Positions 26,571-35,123 of a DNA stretch of 64,000 nt are shown in pieces. This DNA is from Prauserella isguenensis (GTDB lineage Bacteria; Actinomycetota; Actinomycetes; Mycobacteriales; Pseudonocardiaceae): NCBI RefSeq assembly GCF_014191605.1, contig NZ_JACHWU010000002.1:744001-808000 (forward strand), in the 5' to 3' direction. The stretch's first letter is position 1, and every line of letters starts with the position of its first letter. The notes beneath the pieces are model-generated. The model saw only the letters and a program-made list of their open reading frames with translations, did no database searches and was not told the DNA's origin. The position numbers were made by a program, and so were the translations under genes.

Positions 26571-27878
26571 ATGGCCACGGACACCGTCCCCTCCGACGCG
26601 CGGCCGCTGGCCGGTGTACGGGTGATCGAACTCGGCTCGATGTACGCGGCGCCGACCACCGGCCGTATGCTCCGCGACTTCGGTGCCGACGTCGTGAAGG
26701 TCGAGGACCCGTCCGCCGGCGATTTCGCCCGGCAGTGGCAGCCCGCCCACAACGGCACCGCCATCGGCTTCGCCCGGCTGAATTCGGGGAAGCGCTCCGT
26801 CGGGATCGACCTGCGCACGCCCCGTGGCCGTGAGGTCGTCACGCGGCTGATCGACGAGGCCGACGTCCTCATCGAGAACTTCCGTCCCGGACGACTCGAG
26901 AGCTGGGGCATGGGCTACGACGACCTGGCCGCCCGCAATCCGCGCCTGGTGATGACGCGGGTCAGCGGGTTCGGTCAGACCGGCCCCTACCGGGAGCGAC
27001 CCGGTTTCGGCACGGTCGCCGAGACCGCCAGCGGCTACGCGTTCCTCAACGGCTGGCCCGAGACGCCGCCGACCGCTCCCCCGTTCGGATTCGCCGACTC
27101 GATCGCCGGCATCTCCGCGGCCTTCGGCACGGCCATGGCGCTGTACCGGCGCGAGCTGTCCGGCCACGGTTCCGAGGTCGACGTCGCACTGTACGAGCCG
27201 TTGATGTTCATCCTCGGCGACGCCGTGCTGAACTACACCTCGTCCGGCACGATCATGCAGCGGCACGGCAACGCCTCCGGTGCCGCCTCACCACGGGGCA
27301 TCTATCAGGCCGGCGACGGCGGCTGGCTCTCGATCGCAGCGTCGAATCAGGCCATCGCGATGCGCCTGTTCGACGCCATGGGCAAGGCTGAGCTGAAGAC
27401 CGACGAGCGCTACGCCACCAACACGGCACGCATGGCCAACAACGACGCACTCCAGGCGATCGTGCGCGAGTGGATCGGCGCCCGGTCCCGCGACGAGGCG
27501 CTGGCGATCCTCGACGAGTACGAGGTCGTGTCCGCGGCCGTCAACGACGCGAGCGACATCGCCGCCGACCCGCACTTCCTGCAGCGCACTCTGGTCGACC
27601 TGGCGGGCAGCGCACTCGGACCCGCCCTGATGCCGGGACCGGTACTGCACGTGCGCGACATGGAACGACCCGTGTACCAGGGCGTTCCCGAGGTCGGGGA
27701 GCACACGGGCCAGGTGCTGGCCGGCGAGCTGGGACTGCCCGCGGGCGAGCTGACCGCGTTGGCGGCCGACGGGGTGATCGGCGCCGTGGACGGCGACAGC
27801 GGCTCGACGGACCCGGCCGGCGCGTCCGTGGCGGGCACCGACGTCGGCACCGGGAGCAGGACCACCGGAGCGGCGTGA
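26571..27878 (+). CDS. CaiB/BaiF-like CoA-transferase lacking the usual catalytic Asp
   Basis: 435 residues from ATG 26571 (GAGGAG 5-10 bases upstream). Class III motifs are present: VRVIELGSMYAAPTTGRMLRDFGADVVKVEDPSAGDFAR, LNSGKRSVGIDLRTPRGREVVTRLIDEADVLIENFRPG. Where related enzymes have YDLLxQ with the nucleophilic Asp, this protein has RPGFGTVAETASG, so Gly stands at the Asp position. That sequence is shared by a large subfamily of unproven chemistry. The C-terminal 30 residues are Gly/Ser/Thr-rich and disordered. It is directly followed by a GntR gene, overlapping by one base (TGATG), which points to autoregulated control of acid activation. Confidence 0.85.
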   Translation: MATDTVPSDARPLAGVRVIELGSMYAAPTTGRMLRDFGADVVKVEDPSAGDFARQWQPAHNGTAIGFARLNSGKRSVGIDLRTPRGREVVTRLIDEADVLIENFRPGRLESWGMGYDDLAARNPRLVMTRVSGFGQTGPYRERPGFGTVAETASGYAFLNGWPETPPTAPPFGFADSIAGISAAFGTAMALYRRELSGHGSEVDVALYEPLMFILGDAVLNYTSSGTIMQRHGNASGAASPRGIYQAGDGGWLSIAASNQAIAMRLFDAMGKAELKTDERYATNTARMANNDALQAIVREWIGARSRDEALAILDEYEVVSAAVNDASDIAADPHFLQRTLVDLAGSALGPALMPGPVLHVRDMERPVYQGVPEVGEHTGQVLAGELGLPAGELTALAADGVIGAVDGDSGSTDPAGASVAGTDVGTGSRTTGAA

Positions 27879-28618
27879 TGACACAACCACCACTCCGGCC
27901 ACGCAAGACGGCCATGCTCGTCGCCCAGCGGATCGTCGCCGACATCCACGAACGCGGTAACACGGTCGGCGAACGCCTGCCGCCGGAACGGGTCATGCTC
28001 GACGAGTACGCCGTGGGCCGCGGGACGCTCCGCGAGTCGCTGCGCTTCCTCGAGCTGCAGGGAGTGATCTCGCTACGGCCGGGTCCCGGCGGTGGCCCCG
28101 TGGTGGAACAGCCGGACGCCTCCAGCCTGGCGACGGCACTCACGCTGTTGCTGCAGTTCGAGAACGCGCCGTTCCGCACGATCGCGGAGGCCCGCACCGG
28201 CCTGGAACCGATGATGGCGCAGCTGGCGGCCGAGCGGATCGACGACGAGTCGCTCGGCCAGCTGAAACTCAGCGTCGACACGATGTACGACCAGCTCGAC
28301 GACCAGCACGTCTTCCTGGCCGAGAACAAGCGGTTCCACGACATCATCGCCCACGGCAGCGGCAACGCGATGTTCGGCTACCTCGTCGACGCCCTGCTGG
28401 GGATTCTCGACGGCTCGGCGATCGGCATCGACTACCCGAAGGTGCGGCGCACCGCCGTGCACAAGGCGCACCTGCGCATCTACGAGGCGATCGCGACGCG
28501 GGACCCGCAGGCGTCGTCGACGGCGATGGCCCACCACATCGAGGAGTACGTCAAGTACGCCGAGCGGAAGTTCCCCGACATCCTCGCCGCGCCGATCACC
28601 TGGACCCATCTGACCTGA
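27878..28618 (+). CDS. GntR-family regulator, FadR subfamily (FCD domain)
   Basis: 246 residues. The winged helix-turn-helix runs over about 10-75 (MLVAQRIVADIHERGNTVGERLPPERVMLDEYAVGRGTLRESLRFLELQGVISLRPGPGGG) and the FCD effector domain over about 90-225, with metal-binding-type residues in FHDIIAHGSGN and HLRIYEAIATRD and AMAHHIEEY. FCD regulators bind carboxylates or acyl-CoAs. The ATG at 27878 overlaps the CoA-transferase stop, with a GTG one codon earlier as alternative. It probably controls its own operon and perhaps the divergent MFS gene. Confidence 0.9.
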   Translation: MTQPPLRPRKTAMLVAQRIVADIHERGNTVGERLPPERVMLDEYAVGRGTLRESLRFLELQGVISLRPGPGGGPVVEQPDASSLATALTLLLQFENAPFRTIAEARTGLEPMMAQLAAERIDDESLGQLKLSVDTMYDQLDDQHVFLAENKRFHDIIAHGSGNAMFGYLVDALLGILDGSAIGIDYPKVRRTAVHKAHLRIYEAIATRDPQASSTAMAHHIEEYVKYAERKFPDILAAPITWTHLT

Positions 28619-28646
28619 GCCCGGCCACGGTCCACGACCGCGCCGT

Positions 28647-28682
28647 GGTGGCCCCGCGTTCCGTGACGGCACCGGGGCCACC
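28647..28682. terminator. Bidirectional hairpin between convergent genes
   Basis: GGTGGCCCCG at 28647-28656 pairs perfectly with CGGGGCCACC at 28673-28682 (10-bp stem, 16-base loop). It lies in the 118-base space between the GntR stop (plus) and the amidohydrolase stop (minus), where a terminator for both is expected. There is no T-run, as is usual for high-GC actinobacteria. Confidence 0.6.
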
Positions 28683-28736
28683 GCCTCCCCGCGCGGACCG
28701 CGTCACGGGCCCCGCGCCGGACTCCCCGCCGGTCCC

Positions 28737-29540
28737 TCAGCGCCAGGGTGAGTCGATGTCCAGCACTCGGGCGAGGGTGCCGCCGAGCACGGATTTGGTC
28801 TCGTCGTCGGTGAGGCCGAGGGCGTCGACGGCGGCGATCTCGTCGCCGGGATCGGCCATCGGCCAGTCCGAGCCGAACACGATGCGCTCGGCGCCGTGGT
28901 TGCGGATCAGCCGGCGGACCCGTTCCGGGCGCAGCGTGTTCAGCCCCGGTGGCCACGACGTCTCCAGCACCACGTCGGCACCGGAGAGCATCTCCTCGGC
29001 GTCGTCGAGAATCTTGTACCCGCCGAAGTGGCAGGCCATCAGCCGCAGGTCGGGGAACTGCGCCGCGATGTCGGCGATCATCCGCGGACTGGAGAGGCTG
29101 TTGGTCCGGGCGTCGGAGCTACCGGCGCCGACGTGGGTGATCACGGCGATGTCGGAGCCGAACGCCTCCAGAATCGACCACAGCCGCGGGTCGTCGAGCG
29201 CGTAGTTCTGGAACAGCGGATGGATCTTCACGGCACGGATGCCGTGCCTGCGCAGGCTCGCCAGGTTCTCCTCGACGGGCAGGTCCACGTGCACCGTACC
29301 GACGGGATAGTGCCGGTCGCTGGCCGTCCCGGCGACGAACCGGTTCACCGAGTCGACATGTCGCGCCTCGGCCGCGATGCCGAGGCAACAACTCATGTCG
29401 ACGCCGCTGCCGGTCATGGTCGACGTCAGGCCGCCGACGGTGCCGTCGCCGCGGGCCGTCAACCCGGGAAGCCGATTGCCCGCGAGCGCCGCCGCGGCGA
29501 TCTTGTCGGGCCAGACGTGCGTGTGCGCATCGATGATCAT
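28737..29540 (-). CDS. Amidohydrolase 2 family protein (ACMSD-like)
   Basis: 267 residues from ATG 29540. Metal-site residues are readable: MIIDAHTHVWP (HxH, 6 and 8), VKIHPLFQNY, VITHVGAG, MACHFGGYK and RIVFGSDWPMADPGDEI (catalytic Asp). This is the amidohydrolase-related TIM barrel of the ACMSD/2-pyrone-4,6-dicarboxylate family, which decarboxylates or hydrolyses carboxylic acids and lactones. Only 5 bases separate it from the SDR gene upstream, and it ends the leftward operon headed by two acyl-CoA dehydrogenases. The true substrate is unknown. Confidence 0.85.
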   Translation of the reverse strand: MIIDAHTHVWPDKIAAAALAGNRLPGLTARGDGTVGGLTSTMTGSGVDMSCCLGIAAEARHVDSVNRFVAGTASDRHYPVGTVHVDLPVEENLASLRRHGIRAVKIHPLFQNYALDDPRLWSILEAFGSDIAVITHVGAGSSDARTNSLSSPRMIADIAAQFPDLRLMACHFGGYKILDDAEEMLSGADVVLETSWPPGLNTLRPERVRRLIRNHGAERIVFGSDWPMADPGDEIAAVDALGLTDDETKSVLGGTLARVLDIDSPWR

Positions 29541-29545
29541 GGCTG

Positions 29546-30295
29546 TCACAACTTTCCGGATTCGCCGCCGTCGACCACGAAGACCGAGCCCGTGGTGAAC
29601 GGCGAGCGGGCGGACACGAGCAGGCAGACCAGCGGCATCAGCTCCTCCGCATCGGCCATGCGGCCCGCGGGGATCTTCTTGACCCGCCGGGCCAGCAGAT
29701 CGGGCGATTCGAGCACAGCGCTCTGGGCGTCCGTCGCGAACGCCCCCGGCGCGATGCAGTTCACCTGCACACCCTTGCCCGCCCACTCGGCGGCCAGGGA
29801 CTCGGTCATCCGCACGACGGCGCCCTTCGACGTCGAGTAGCCCACCAGGTGCGGTTTGCCGCGCACACCGGTCGTGGAGGCGATGTTGACGATCCGGCCG
29901 CTGCCCTGGGCGAGCATGTGCCTGCCCGCCGCCTGAGCCAGCAGCATCGGCGCGATCACGTTGACCGCCATCGTCTCCTTCCACACGCCCGGATCCTGGT
30001 CGACGAACGTGCCGGCGGGCGCGATACCCGCGTTGTTGACGAGCGCGTCGATCCGGCCGTGGCGGGCGACCACGGTGTCGACGAGAGCTGTCACCGCGGC
30101 CTCGTCACGCATGTCGACGGCTTCCGCCGTGATCCGCCCCTCGCCCCGTGCGGCCACCTCGGCGAGCGCGTCCTTGGTGCGTGCCGCCGCGACGACCGTG
30201 GCTCCCTCCGCGGCGAGTGTCGTGGCCATCGCCGCGCCGAGCCCGCGGCTGGCGCCGGTGACGAGCACGACGGTGCCGTCCAGTCCGAAGTCCAT
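29546..30295 (-). CDS. Short-chain dehydrogenase/reductase
   Basis: 249 residues. TGASRGLG (about 13-20), NNAGIAPAG, catalytic Ser in IASTTGV, YSTSK (about 154-158) and GSVFVVDGGESG are canonical for classical SDRs. AARTKD after strand 2 suggests preference for NADP(H). Its start directly abuts the stop of the acyl-CoA dehydrogenase gene, and it precedes the amidohydrolase by 5 bases, so all three are one transcript. Likely roles are 3-hydroxyacyl-CoA or alcohol oxidation. Confidence 0.9.
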   Translation of the reverse strand: MDFGLDGTVVLVTGASRGLGAAMATTLAAEGATVVAAARTKDALAEVAARGEGRITAEAVDMRDEAAVTALVDTVVARHGRIDALVNNAGIAPAGTFVDQDPGVWKETMAVNVIAPMLLAQAAGRHMLAQGSGRIVNIASTTGVRGKPHLVGYSTSKGAVVRMTESLAAEWAGKGVQVNCIAPGAFATDAQSAVLESPDLLARRVKKIPAGRMADAEELMPLVCLLVSARSPFTTGSVFVVDGGESGKL

Positions 30296-31465
30296 TCAGG
30301 ACACCTTCTTCCCGGCCTGCTTCTTCGCGGCCTCTTTTCCGAGCCTGCGGGCCAGCGAGTCGAGCAGCACCTCGGTCGCTCCCTCGTACACGCGCAACGG
30401 GCGCGCGTTGCGGTACAGCCGTTCGATCTTCGACCCGCGCACCAGGCCGAATCTCCCCATGCTCTGCACCGCCCGGTCGGCCGCACGGCCCGCCGCCTCG
30501 GTGGCGACGACCTTCGCGATCGACGAGTGGTCCAGATGCGACAGCGGATCGGTCCGGGCGAGCGACGCAGCGCGGTAGGTCATCGCCCGCGCGCTCTCGA
30601 CGTCGGCCCACGAGGAGGCGATGTTCTGCCCGACCGCGCCCAGTTCCAGAAGCGGCCTGCCGAACTGGGTGCGCGTCGTCGCGTGCGCGGTCGCCTCGTC
30701 CACCGCGGCCTGCCCGAGCCCGACGCCCGAGCCCGCGACGGTCACCCGGAACACGGCGAGGGTCTGCAGCATCAGTGAGAACGCCTTGCCGGGTTCCCCG
30801 AGCCGGTGGGTCTCCGGCACGACCACGTCGTCGAACGTCAGCTCACCGAGGATGTGCGGCGCGATGATGTCGGCTCCCTGCTCGGCCGTCAGCCCGGCCG
30901 ACGACGCGGGCACGAGCACCATCGAGTAGCCGTCGTCCTCCTTGCCGAGGACACAGTAGAACGACGCCGCACCGCCGTTGGTGATGAACGATTTGCGGCC
31001 GCGGACCACGAGGTCGCCGCCGCGACGTTCGATCGTCGTCGTGATCGCACGCAGGTCGGAACCGACGTCGGGTTCGGTCAGGGCCAGCCCGGCGATCGCC
31101 TCCAGCGCCGCCACCTTCGGCAGCCATTCGGCCTTCATCTCATCGGAACCGCCGACCGACAGCGAGTAGCTGCCCACGCCCTGCATACCGAACAGCGAGT
31201 CCAGGTGCGCCGAGCTGTACATGAGCGCTTCGCGTACGACGGCGAGCGCCAGCGGGTCGAGCGTCTCGGACTCCCCGCCGTACCCCGCGGGGACGACCTG
31301 CCGGGCCAGACCCGACTCCCGGAGCACGGCGGCGGTCCGCTCGTGCACGCCGGAGCTCTCGTCGGCCTCGGCGGCGAACGGTTCGACCGCCGCGGCCACG
31401 TCCCGGGCCACCTTCTGGATCGCGCGGTGCCCGTCGGACAGATCGAACAACTGCTCGGAAGCCAC
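30296..31465 (-). CDS. Acyl-CoA dehydrogenase
   Basis: 389 residues from GTG 31465 (VASEQLFDLSDGHRAIQKVARDVAAAVEPFAAEAD); the longer frame upstream lacks family similarity. LALTEPDVGSDLRAITTT (about 121-138), GRKSFITNGGAASFYCVL and the C-terminal QSMGRFGLVRGSKIERLYRNARPLRVYEGATEVLLDSLARRLG are canonical and complete. FAD-dependent alpha-beta oxidation of an acyl-CoA is the expected reaction. It is followed without a gap by an SDR. A second acyl-CoA dehydrogenase lies 217 bases upstream in the same orientation, so the two may act on successive intermediates or as a pair. Confidence 0.9.
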   Translation of the reverse strand: MASEQLFDLSDGHRAIQKVARDVAAAVEPFAAEADESSGVHERTAAVLRESGLARQVVPAGYGGESETLDPLALAVVREALMYSSAHLDSLFGMQGVGSYSLSVGGSDEMKAEWLPKVAALEAIAGLALTEPDVGSDLRAITTTIERRGGDLVVRGRKSFITNGGAASFYCVLGKEDDGYSMVLVPASSAGLTAEQGADIIAPHILGELTFDDVVVPETHRLGEPGKAFSLMLQTLAVFRVTVAGSGVGLGQAAVDEATAHATTRTQFGRPLLELGAVGQNIASSWADVESARAMTYRAASLARTDPLSHLDHSSIAKVVATEAAGRAADRAVQSMGRFGLVRGSKIERLYRNARPLRVYEGATEVLLDSLARRLGKEAAKKQAGKKVS

Positions 31466-31682
31466 TGTCTTTCGCCTTTCTCTAGTGCGCACGTGTTGTG
31501 GGCAGTGACGACGTCGCTGTCGCCTGCCCGTCCGCCAGCCCGCACCACCGCAGGTTCTCAGCGTGGCTCTGGCGAGGACAGCGACGTGGTGAATCGGCAT
31601 TCATGCGGAGGTGATCCCGGAGCCAGAGCCTCGGTGAGGTTCTGTCACCCGCGCCGCTGTGCAAGCCTGGCACGACATTCCG
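31466..31682 (-). other. Intergenic gap between two acyl-CoA dehydrogenase genes
   Basis: 217 bases with no convincing gene. The purine-rich AGAAAGGCGAAAGACA before GTG 31465 (coding strand) is the only signal recognised; an internal promoter may exist. Confidence 0.3.
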
Positions 31683-32831
31683 TCAGCGGCGTTGGTCGAA
31701 ACGGCGGCCGAGCAGCTCGGACACGATGCGGGTGCGCTGCATGGCCGGTGTGCCACCTGCGATGGCCCAGCCGTGGGAGTCGCGGTGCAACCGTTCGAGC
31801 CCGTACTCCTCGGTGTAGCCGTTGCCGCCGTGCAGTTGCATGCCCAGATCGGTGACCCGTTTGGCCATCTCGTTGGCGGTGCACTTGGCGAGCGAGACCT
31901 TGAACGGGTCGGGCAGTCCGGTGTCCGCGCTGTCCGCGGCCTTCTCGAGCAGCGCCCTGGCGGCTTCCACCTGCAGGACCATGTCGGCCAGGTTCGTCTG
32001 CACACTCTGGAACTCCACGAGCGGTTTGCCGAACTGCTCGCGTTCCTGCACGTAGGCCGTCGTGCGGTCGAGCGCCGCCTGTGCGACGGCCAGGCTCATC
32101 GTGGTGTTGCCGAGCCGCTCGATGGAGAAGACGCCGAACAGCTTGCCGAATCCGCCCGCAGGCACGACGACGTTGTCGGCGGGCGCCACGACGTCGTCGA
32201 AGATGACGTCCGCCGAGGGGATGCCGCGGAAACCCATCAGTTTCTCCTGGGCGCCGAAGCTCAGTCCCGGTGTGCCCTTCTCGACGACGATGCCGCCGAT
32301 GCCCTTCGACCCGGGCGCGTCGGACAGCCGGGTGTAGGTCAGGTACAGGTCGGCCTCGCCGCCGTTGGAGATCCACCGCTTGGTGCCGTTGATGACGTAG
32401 GTGTCGTCGACGGGCTTGGCCGAGGTGCGCATGTCGGTGGCCGCCGACCCGGCGTCCGGTTCGGAGATCGCGACCGCCATCGTCTTCTCACCCGCGACGA
32501 TGTCCGGCAGCCAGCGCCTGCGCTGCTGTTCGGTGCCCAGATGGTTGATCACCTGGGCGGGGCCGGTGTTGGACTCGAAGACCTGGAAGGCCGCGGGCCG
32601 GCACACCTTGCCGAGTTCTTCGATGACGGCCAGCGCGTGACTGATCGGCGCCCCGGAACCGCCGAACTCCTCGGGCAGCGCGATGCCCAGAAAGCCCAGT
32701 TCGCCGAGACGCTTGCGTTCCTCGACCGGCAGCGGCCTGCGCTCGGCGTCCAGCTCGTCGGCCATCGGGGCGTAGACGTCCGCAGCCACCTGCGCGGCGA
32801 GCCGGCGGATCTCCCGGATGTCATCGGTCAT
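31683..32831 (-). CDS. Acyl-CoA dehydrogenase
   Basis: 382 residues. MTDDIREIRRLAAQVAADVYAPMADELDAERRPLPVEERKRLGELGFLGIALPEEFGG, then VAISEPDAGSAATDMRT (about 132-148), GTKRWISNGGEADLYLTY and the C-terminal MQLHGGNGYTEEYGLERLHRDSHGWAIAGGTPAMQRTRI. The last motif (GGTPAMQR) is the usual FAD adenine contact. Its start has AAGGAGG at 32838-32844, 6 bases upstream. The promoter carries the GATAATGATTA element shared with the P450 region. It heads the leftward operon that continues with a second acyl-CoA dehydrogenase, SDR and amidohydrolase. Confidence 0.92.
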   Translation of the reverse strand: MTDDIREIRRLAAQVAADVYAPMADELDAERRPLPVEERKRLGELGFLGIALPEEFGGSGAPISHALAVIEELGKVCRPAAFQVFESNTGPAQVINHLGTEQQRRRWLPDIVAGEKTMAVAISEPDAGSAATDMRTSAKPVDDTYVINGTKRWISNGGEADLYLTYTRLSDAPGSKGIGGIVVEKGTPGLSFGAQEKLMGFRGIPSADVIFDDVVAPADNVVVPAGGFGKLFGVFSIERLGNTTMSLAVAQAALDRTTAYVQEREQFGKPLVEFQSVQTNLADMVLQVEAARALLEKAADSADTGLPDPFKVSLAKCTANEMAKRVTDLGMQLHGGNGYTEEYGLERLHRDSHGWAIAGGTPAMQRTRIVSELLGRRFDQRR

Positions 32832-33006
32832 CGTCGACCTCCTTGGTTGTAATCATTATCCTGGTTTATCCACCGCAGTTGTCAACAGGCGACCGGATGA
32901 CGCCACCGAGACCGCCGAGAAACGGCCTCGACTCCGGCATTCCACCCACGTCCTCGCCGACGGCGAGCATGGACGTAGACATGCATATCATGATAAGTAA
33001 TTAGTC
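32832..33006. promoter_or_regulatory. Divergent promoter region between acyl-CoA dehydrogenase and thiolase operons
   Basis: 175 bases. Besides the leftward promoter, the right end is AT-rich with TATCATGATA at 32986-32995 (perfect palindrome) and GATAAG at 32992-32997 only 9 bases before the thiolase ATG. No Shine-Dalgarno sequence precedes that ATG, so the thiolase mRNA may start at or near the A of ATG (leaderless). Confidence 0.45.
32850..32885 (-). promoter_or_regulatory. Promoter with TAATCATTA operator-like palindrome (acyl-CoA dehydrogenase operon)
   Basis: On the minus strand TTGACA (32885-32880) and GATAAT (32860-32855) are separated by 19 bases and form a plausible housekeeping promoter. 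The -10 box is part of GATAATGATTAC, a palindromic TAATCATTA core, nearly the same as GATAATGGTTAT and GATAATAGTTAT in the P450/ferredoxin promoter region. A repressor bound here would block the -10 region. Confidence 0.5.
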
Positions 33007-34212
33007 ATGATTCCAGCGCGGGAAGTCAGCGACGTCGTCATCGTCGACGCAGTCCGCACCCCGATGGGCAAAGGCAAACCCGGCGGCGCACTGGCCGGCG
33101 TGCACCCCGTCGATCTGCTGGCTCAGACACTCACCGGGCTCCTCGACCGCACCGGCGTCGACCCCGCGACCGTGGACGACGTGCTCATCGGCTGCGTCTC
33201 GCAGGTCGGCGAGCAGTCCGCCACCCCCGGTCGCATGGCCTGGCTGGCGGCGGGCCTGCCCGAGCAGGTTCCCGCAACGACCATCGACCGCAAGTGCGGC
33301 TCCGGCCAGCAGGCCGTCCACTTCGCCGCCCAGGCCATCATGGCCGGTTCCTACGACATCGCCGTCGCGGGCGGTGTCGAGTCGATGAGCCGCGTGCGTA
33401 TGGGATCGGCACGCCTCGACGCCGACCCGTACGGCGACCGTGTCGCCGACCGCTACTCCCCCGGTCTCGTCTCCCAGGGCGTGGCCGCCGAACTGGTCGC
33501 CGCGACATGGAAGCTCGACCGGGCCGAGCTCGACGAGTACTCGGCACGCTCGCACCACCGGGCGGCGGCCGCACGCGAGGCCGGCGCGTTCACGCGCGAG
33601 ATCGTCCCGATCGTCACACCCGACGGCACCGTCACCGAGGACGAGACGATCCGCCCCGGCAGCTCGGCCGAGAGACTCGGCGGCCTCGAACCGGCGTTCC
33701 GCACCGACGCGACGAGCGCCCGCTTCCCCGACATCGGCTGGCACATCACACCGGGTAACTCCTCACAGATCACCGACGGCGCGAGCGCACTGCTGCTGAT
33801 GAGCTCCGAGAAGTGCACGCAGTTGGGCCTCACCCCGCGGGCACGCATCCGCGCGATGCACGCCTGCGGCGACGATCCGCTGCTCATGCTCACCGCCCCG
33901 ATTCCGGCCACCCACCGCATCCTCGAGCGCTCCGGCATCGACCTCGCCGACATCGGCCACGTCGAGCTCAACGAGGCGTTCGCCCCGGTCCCGCTGGCCT
34001 GGTTGCGGGAGTTCGCCGGCTCGGGCGCCGACGAGGCACGACTCAACCCGCGTGGCGGGGCGATCGCCCTCGGACACCCGCTCGGAGCCTCGGGCGCCCG
34101 CCTCATGACGACGATGCTGTCCGCACTCGACGACGGCGGTCACCGCTACGGCCTGCAACTCATGTGCGAGGCGGGCGGCATGGCCAACGCCACCGTCCTC
34201 GAACGACTCTGA
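33007..34212 (+). CDS. Acetyl-CoA acetyltransferase (thiolase)
   Basis: 401 residues. Catalytic residues are clear: Cys in DRKCGSGQQAVHFAAQAI (about 97), His in GGAIALGHPLGASGARLMT (about 357) and the second Cys in LQLMCEAGGMANATVLERL (about 387), plus NEAFAPV. This is the FadA-type thiolase that releases acetyl-CoA (or propionyl-CoA) from 3-ketoacyl-CoA in the last step of beta-oxidation. It heads a rightward operon with an HSD10-like dehydrogenase and an enoyl-CoA hydratase. No ribosome binding site is visible before ATG 33007. Confidence 0.93.
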   Translation: MIPAREVSDVVIVDAVRTPMGKGKPGGALAGVHPVDLLAQTLTGLLDRTGVDPATVDDVLIGCVSQVGEQSATPGRMAWLAAGLPEQVPATTIDRKCGSGQQAVHFAAQAIMAGSYDIAVAGGVESMSRVRMGSARLDADPYGDRVADRYSPGLVSQGVAAELVAATWKLDRAELDEYSARSHHRAAAAREAGAFTREIVPIVTPDGTVTEDETIRPGSSAERLGGLEPAFRTDATSARFPDIGWHITPGNSSQITDGASALLLMSSEKCTQLGLTPRARIRAMHACGDDPLLMLTAPIPATHRILERSGIDLADIGHVELNEAFAPVPLAWLREFAGSGADEARLNPRGGAIALGHPLGASGARLMTTMLSALDDGGHRYGLQLMCEAGGMANATVLERL

Positions 34213-34288
34213 CCCTCCGCCCGTGGCGTCCCGAGCGCCGCGGCCTCCCGGACAGCGCAGCTTCCCGCACGCGACAAGGAGAATCACC

Positions 34289-35047
34289 GTGGACCTGACC
34301 GACAGCTCCGTCGTCGTCACCGGCGGCGCCTCCGGCCTCGGACTGGCCAGTGCCACCCGGCTCGCAGACCGCGGCGCCCACGTGGTGGTGCTCGATCTGC
34401 CCTCCTCCGACGGAGCGGCGGTCGCCGACAAACTCGGCGGCACCTTCGCGCCCGCCGACGTGACCGACGCCGACCAGGTGGAGGCGGCCGTCGACACCGC
34501 GGCCGCTGCGGCACCGCTGCGCGCCGTCGTGCACTGCGCCGGGCGCGGCGGCGCGCTGCGGCTCGTCGACCGCGACGGCAACCCGGGGTCGTTGGACATG
34601 TTCGACACGGTCGTGAAGACCAACCTCTACGGCACCTTCAACGTCCTCCGGTTCGCCGCCGCACGGATGGCGCGCAACGAGCCGGTCGACGGGGAGCGCG
34701 GCGTCTGCGTCCTCACCGCGTCCGTCGCGGCCTACGAGGGCCAGATCGGGCAGCTTCCGTACGCCTCCTCGAAGGCGGGCATCGTCGGCATGACCCTGGT
34801 CGCGGCGCGGGACCTGGCGTCGAAGCAGATCCGCGTCACGACGATCGCCCCCGGCCTGTTCGACACGCCGATCCTGGCGCGCCTGCCCGAGGAGGTACGC
34901 GACTCCCTCGGCAAGACGATCCCGAATCCCAGCAGGCTCGGGGTCCCCGGTGAGTACGCTCAGCTGGCGGAGCAGATCATCGACAATCCCATGCTGAACG
35001 GCGAGACGATCCGCCTCGACGGTGCCCTCCGCATGGCACCGCGGTGA
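34289..35047 (+). CDS. SDR, type-2 3-hydroxyacyl-CoA dehydrogenase (HSD10-like)
   Basis: 252 residues from GTG 34289, preceded by AAGGAG at 34276-34281 (7-base spacer). TGGASGLG, DLPSSDGAAVADKLGGTFAPADVTD and CAGRGG follow the pattern of 17-beta-HSD type 10/2-methyl-3-hydroxybutyryl-CoA dehydrogenase. Catalytic Ser in LTASVAAYEGQ and YASSK (about 165-169) are intact, and the C-terminus RLDGALRMAPR matches too. NAD-dependent oxidation of 3-hydroxyacyl-CoA, often 2-methyl-branched, fits its place between thiolase and enoyl-CoA hydratase. Confidence 0.88.
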   Translation: MDLTDSSVVVTGGASGLGLASATRLADRGAHVVVLDLPSSDGAAVADKLGGTFAPADVTDADQVEAAVDTAAAAAPLRAVVHCAGRGGALRLVDRDGNPGSLDMFDTVVKTNLYGTFNVLRFAAARMARNEPVDGERGVCVLTASVAAYEGQIGQLPYASSKAGIVGMTLVAARDLASKQIRVTTIAPGLFDTPILARLPEEVRDSLGKTIPNPSRLGVPGEYAQLAEQIIDNPMLNGETIRLDGALRMAPR

Positions 35048-35123
35048 CCGACCGAGCGGTGATCGACCTGGCAGTGATCGACCCCGCCGGCCGACCCGGC
35101 ACCGAACACCTGTGGAGCGTGCA

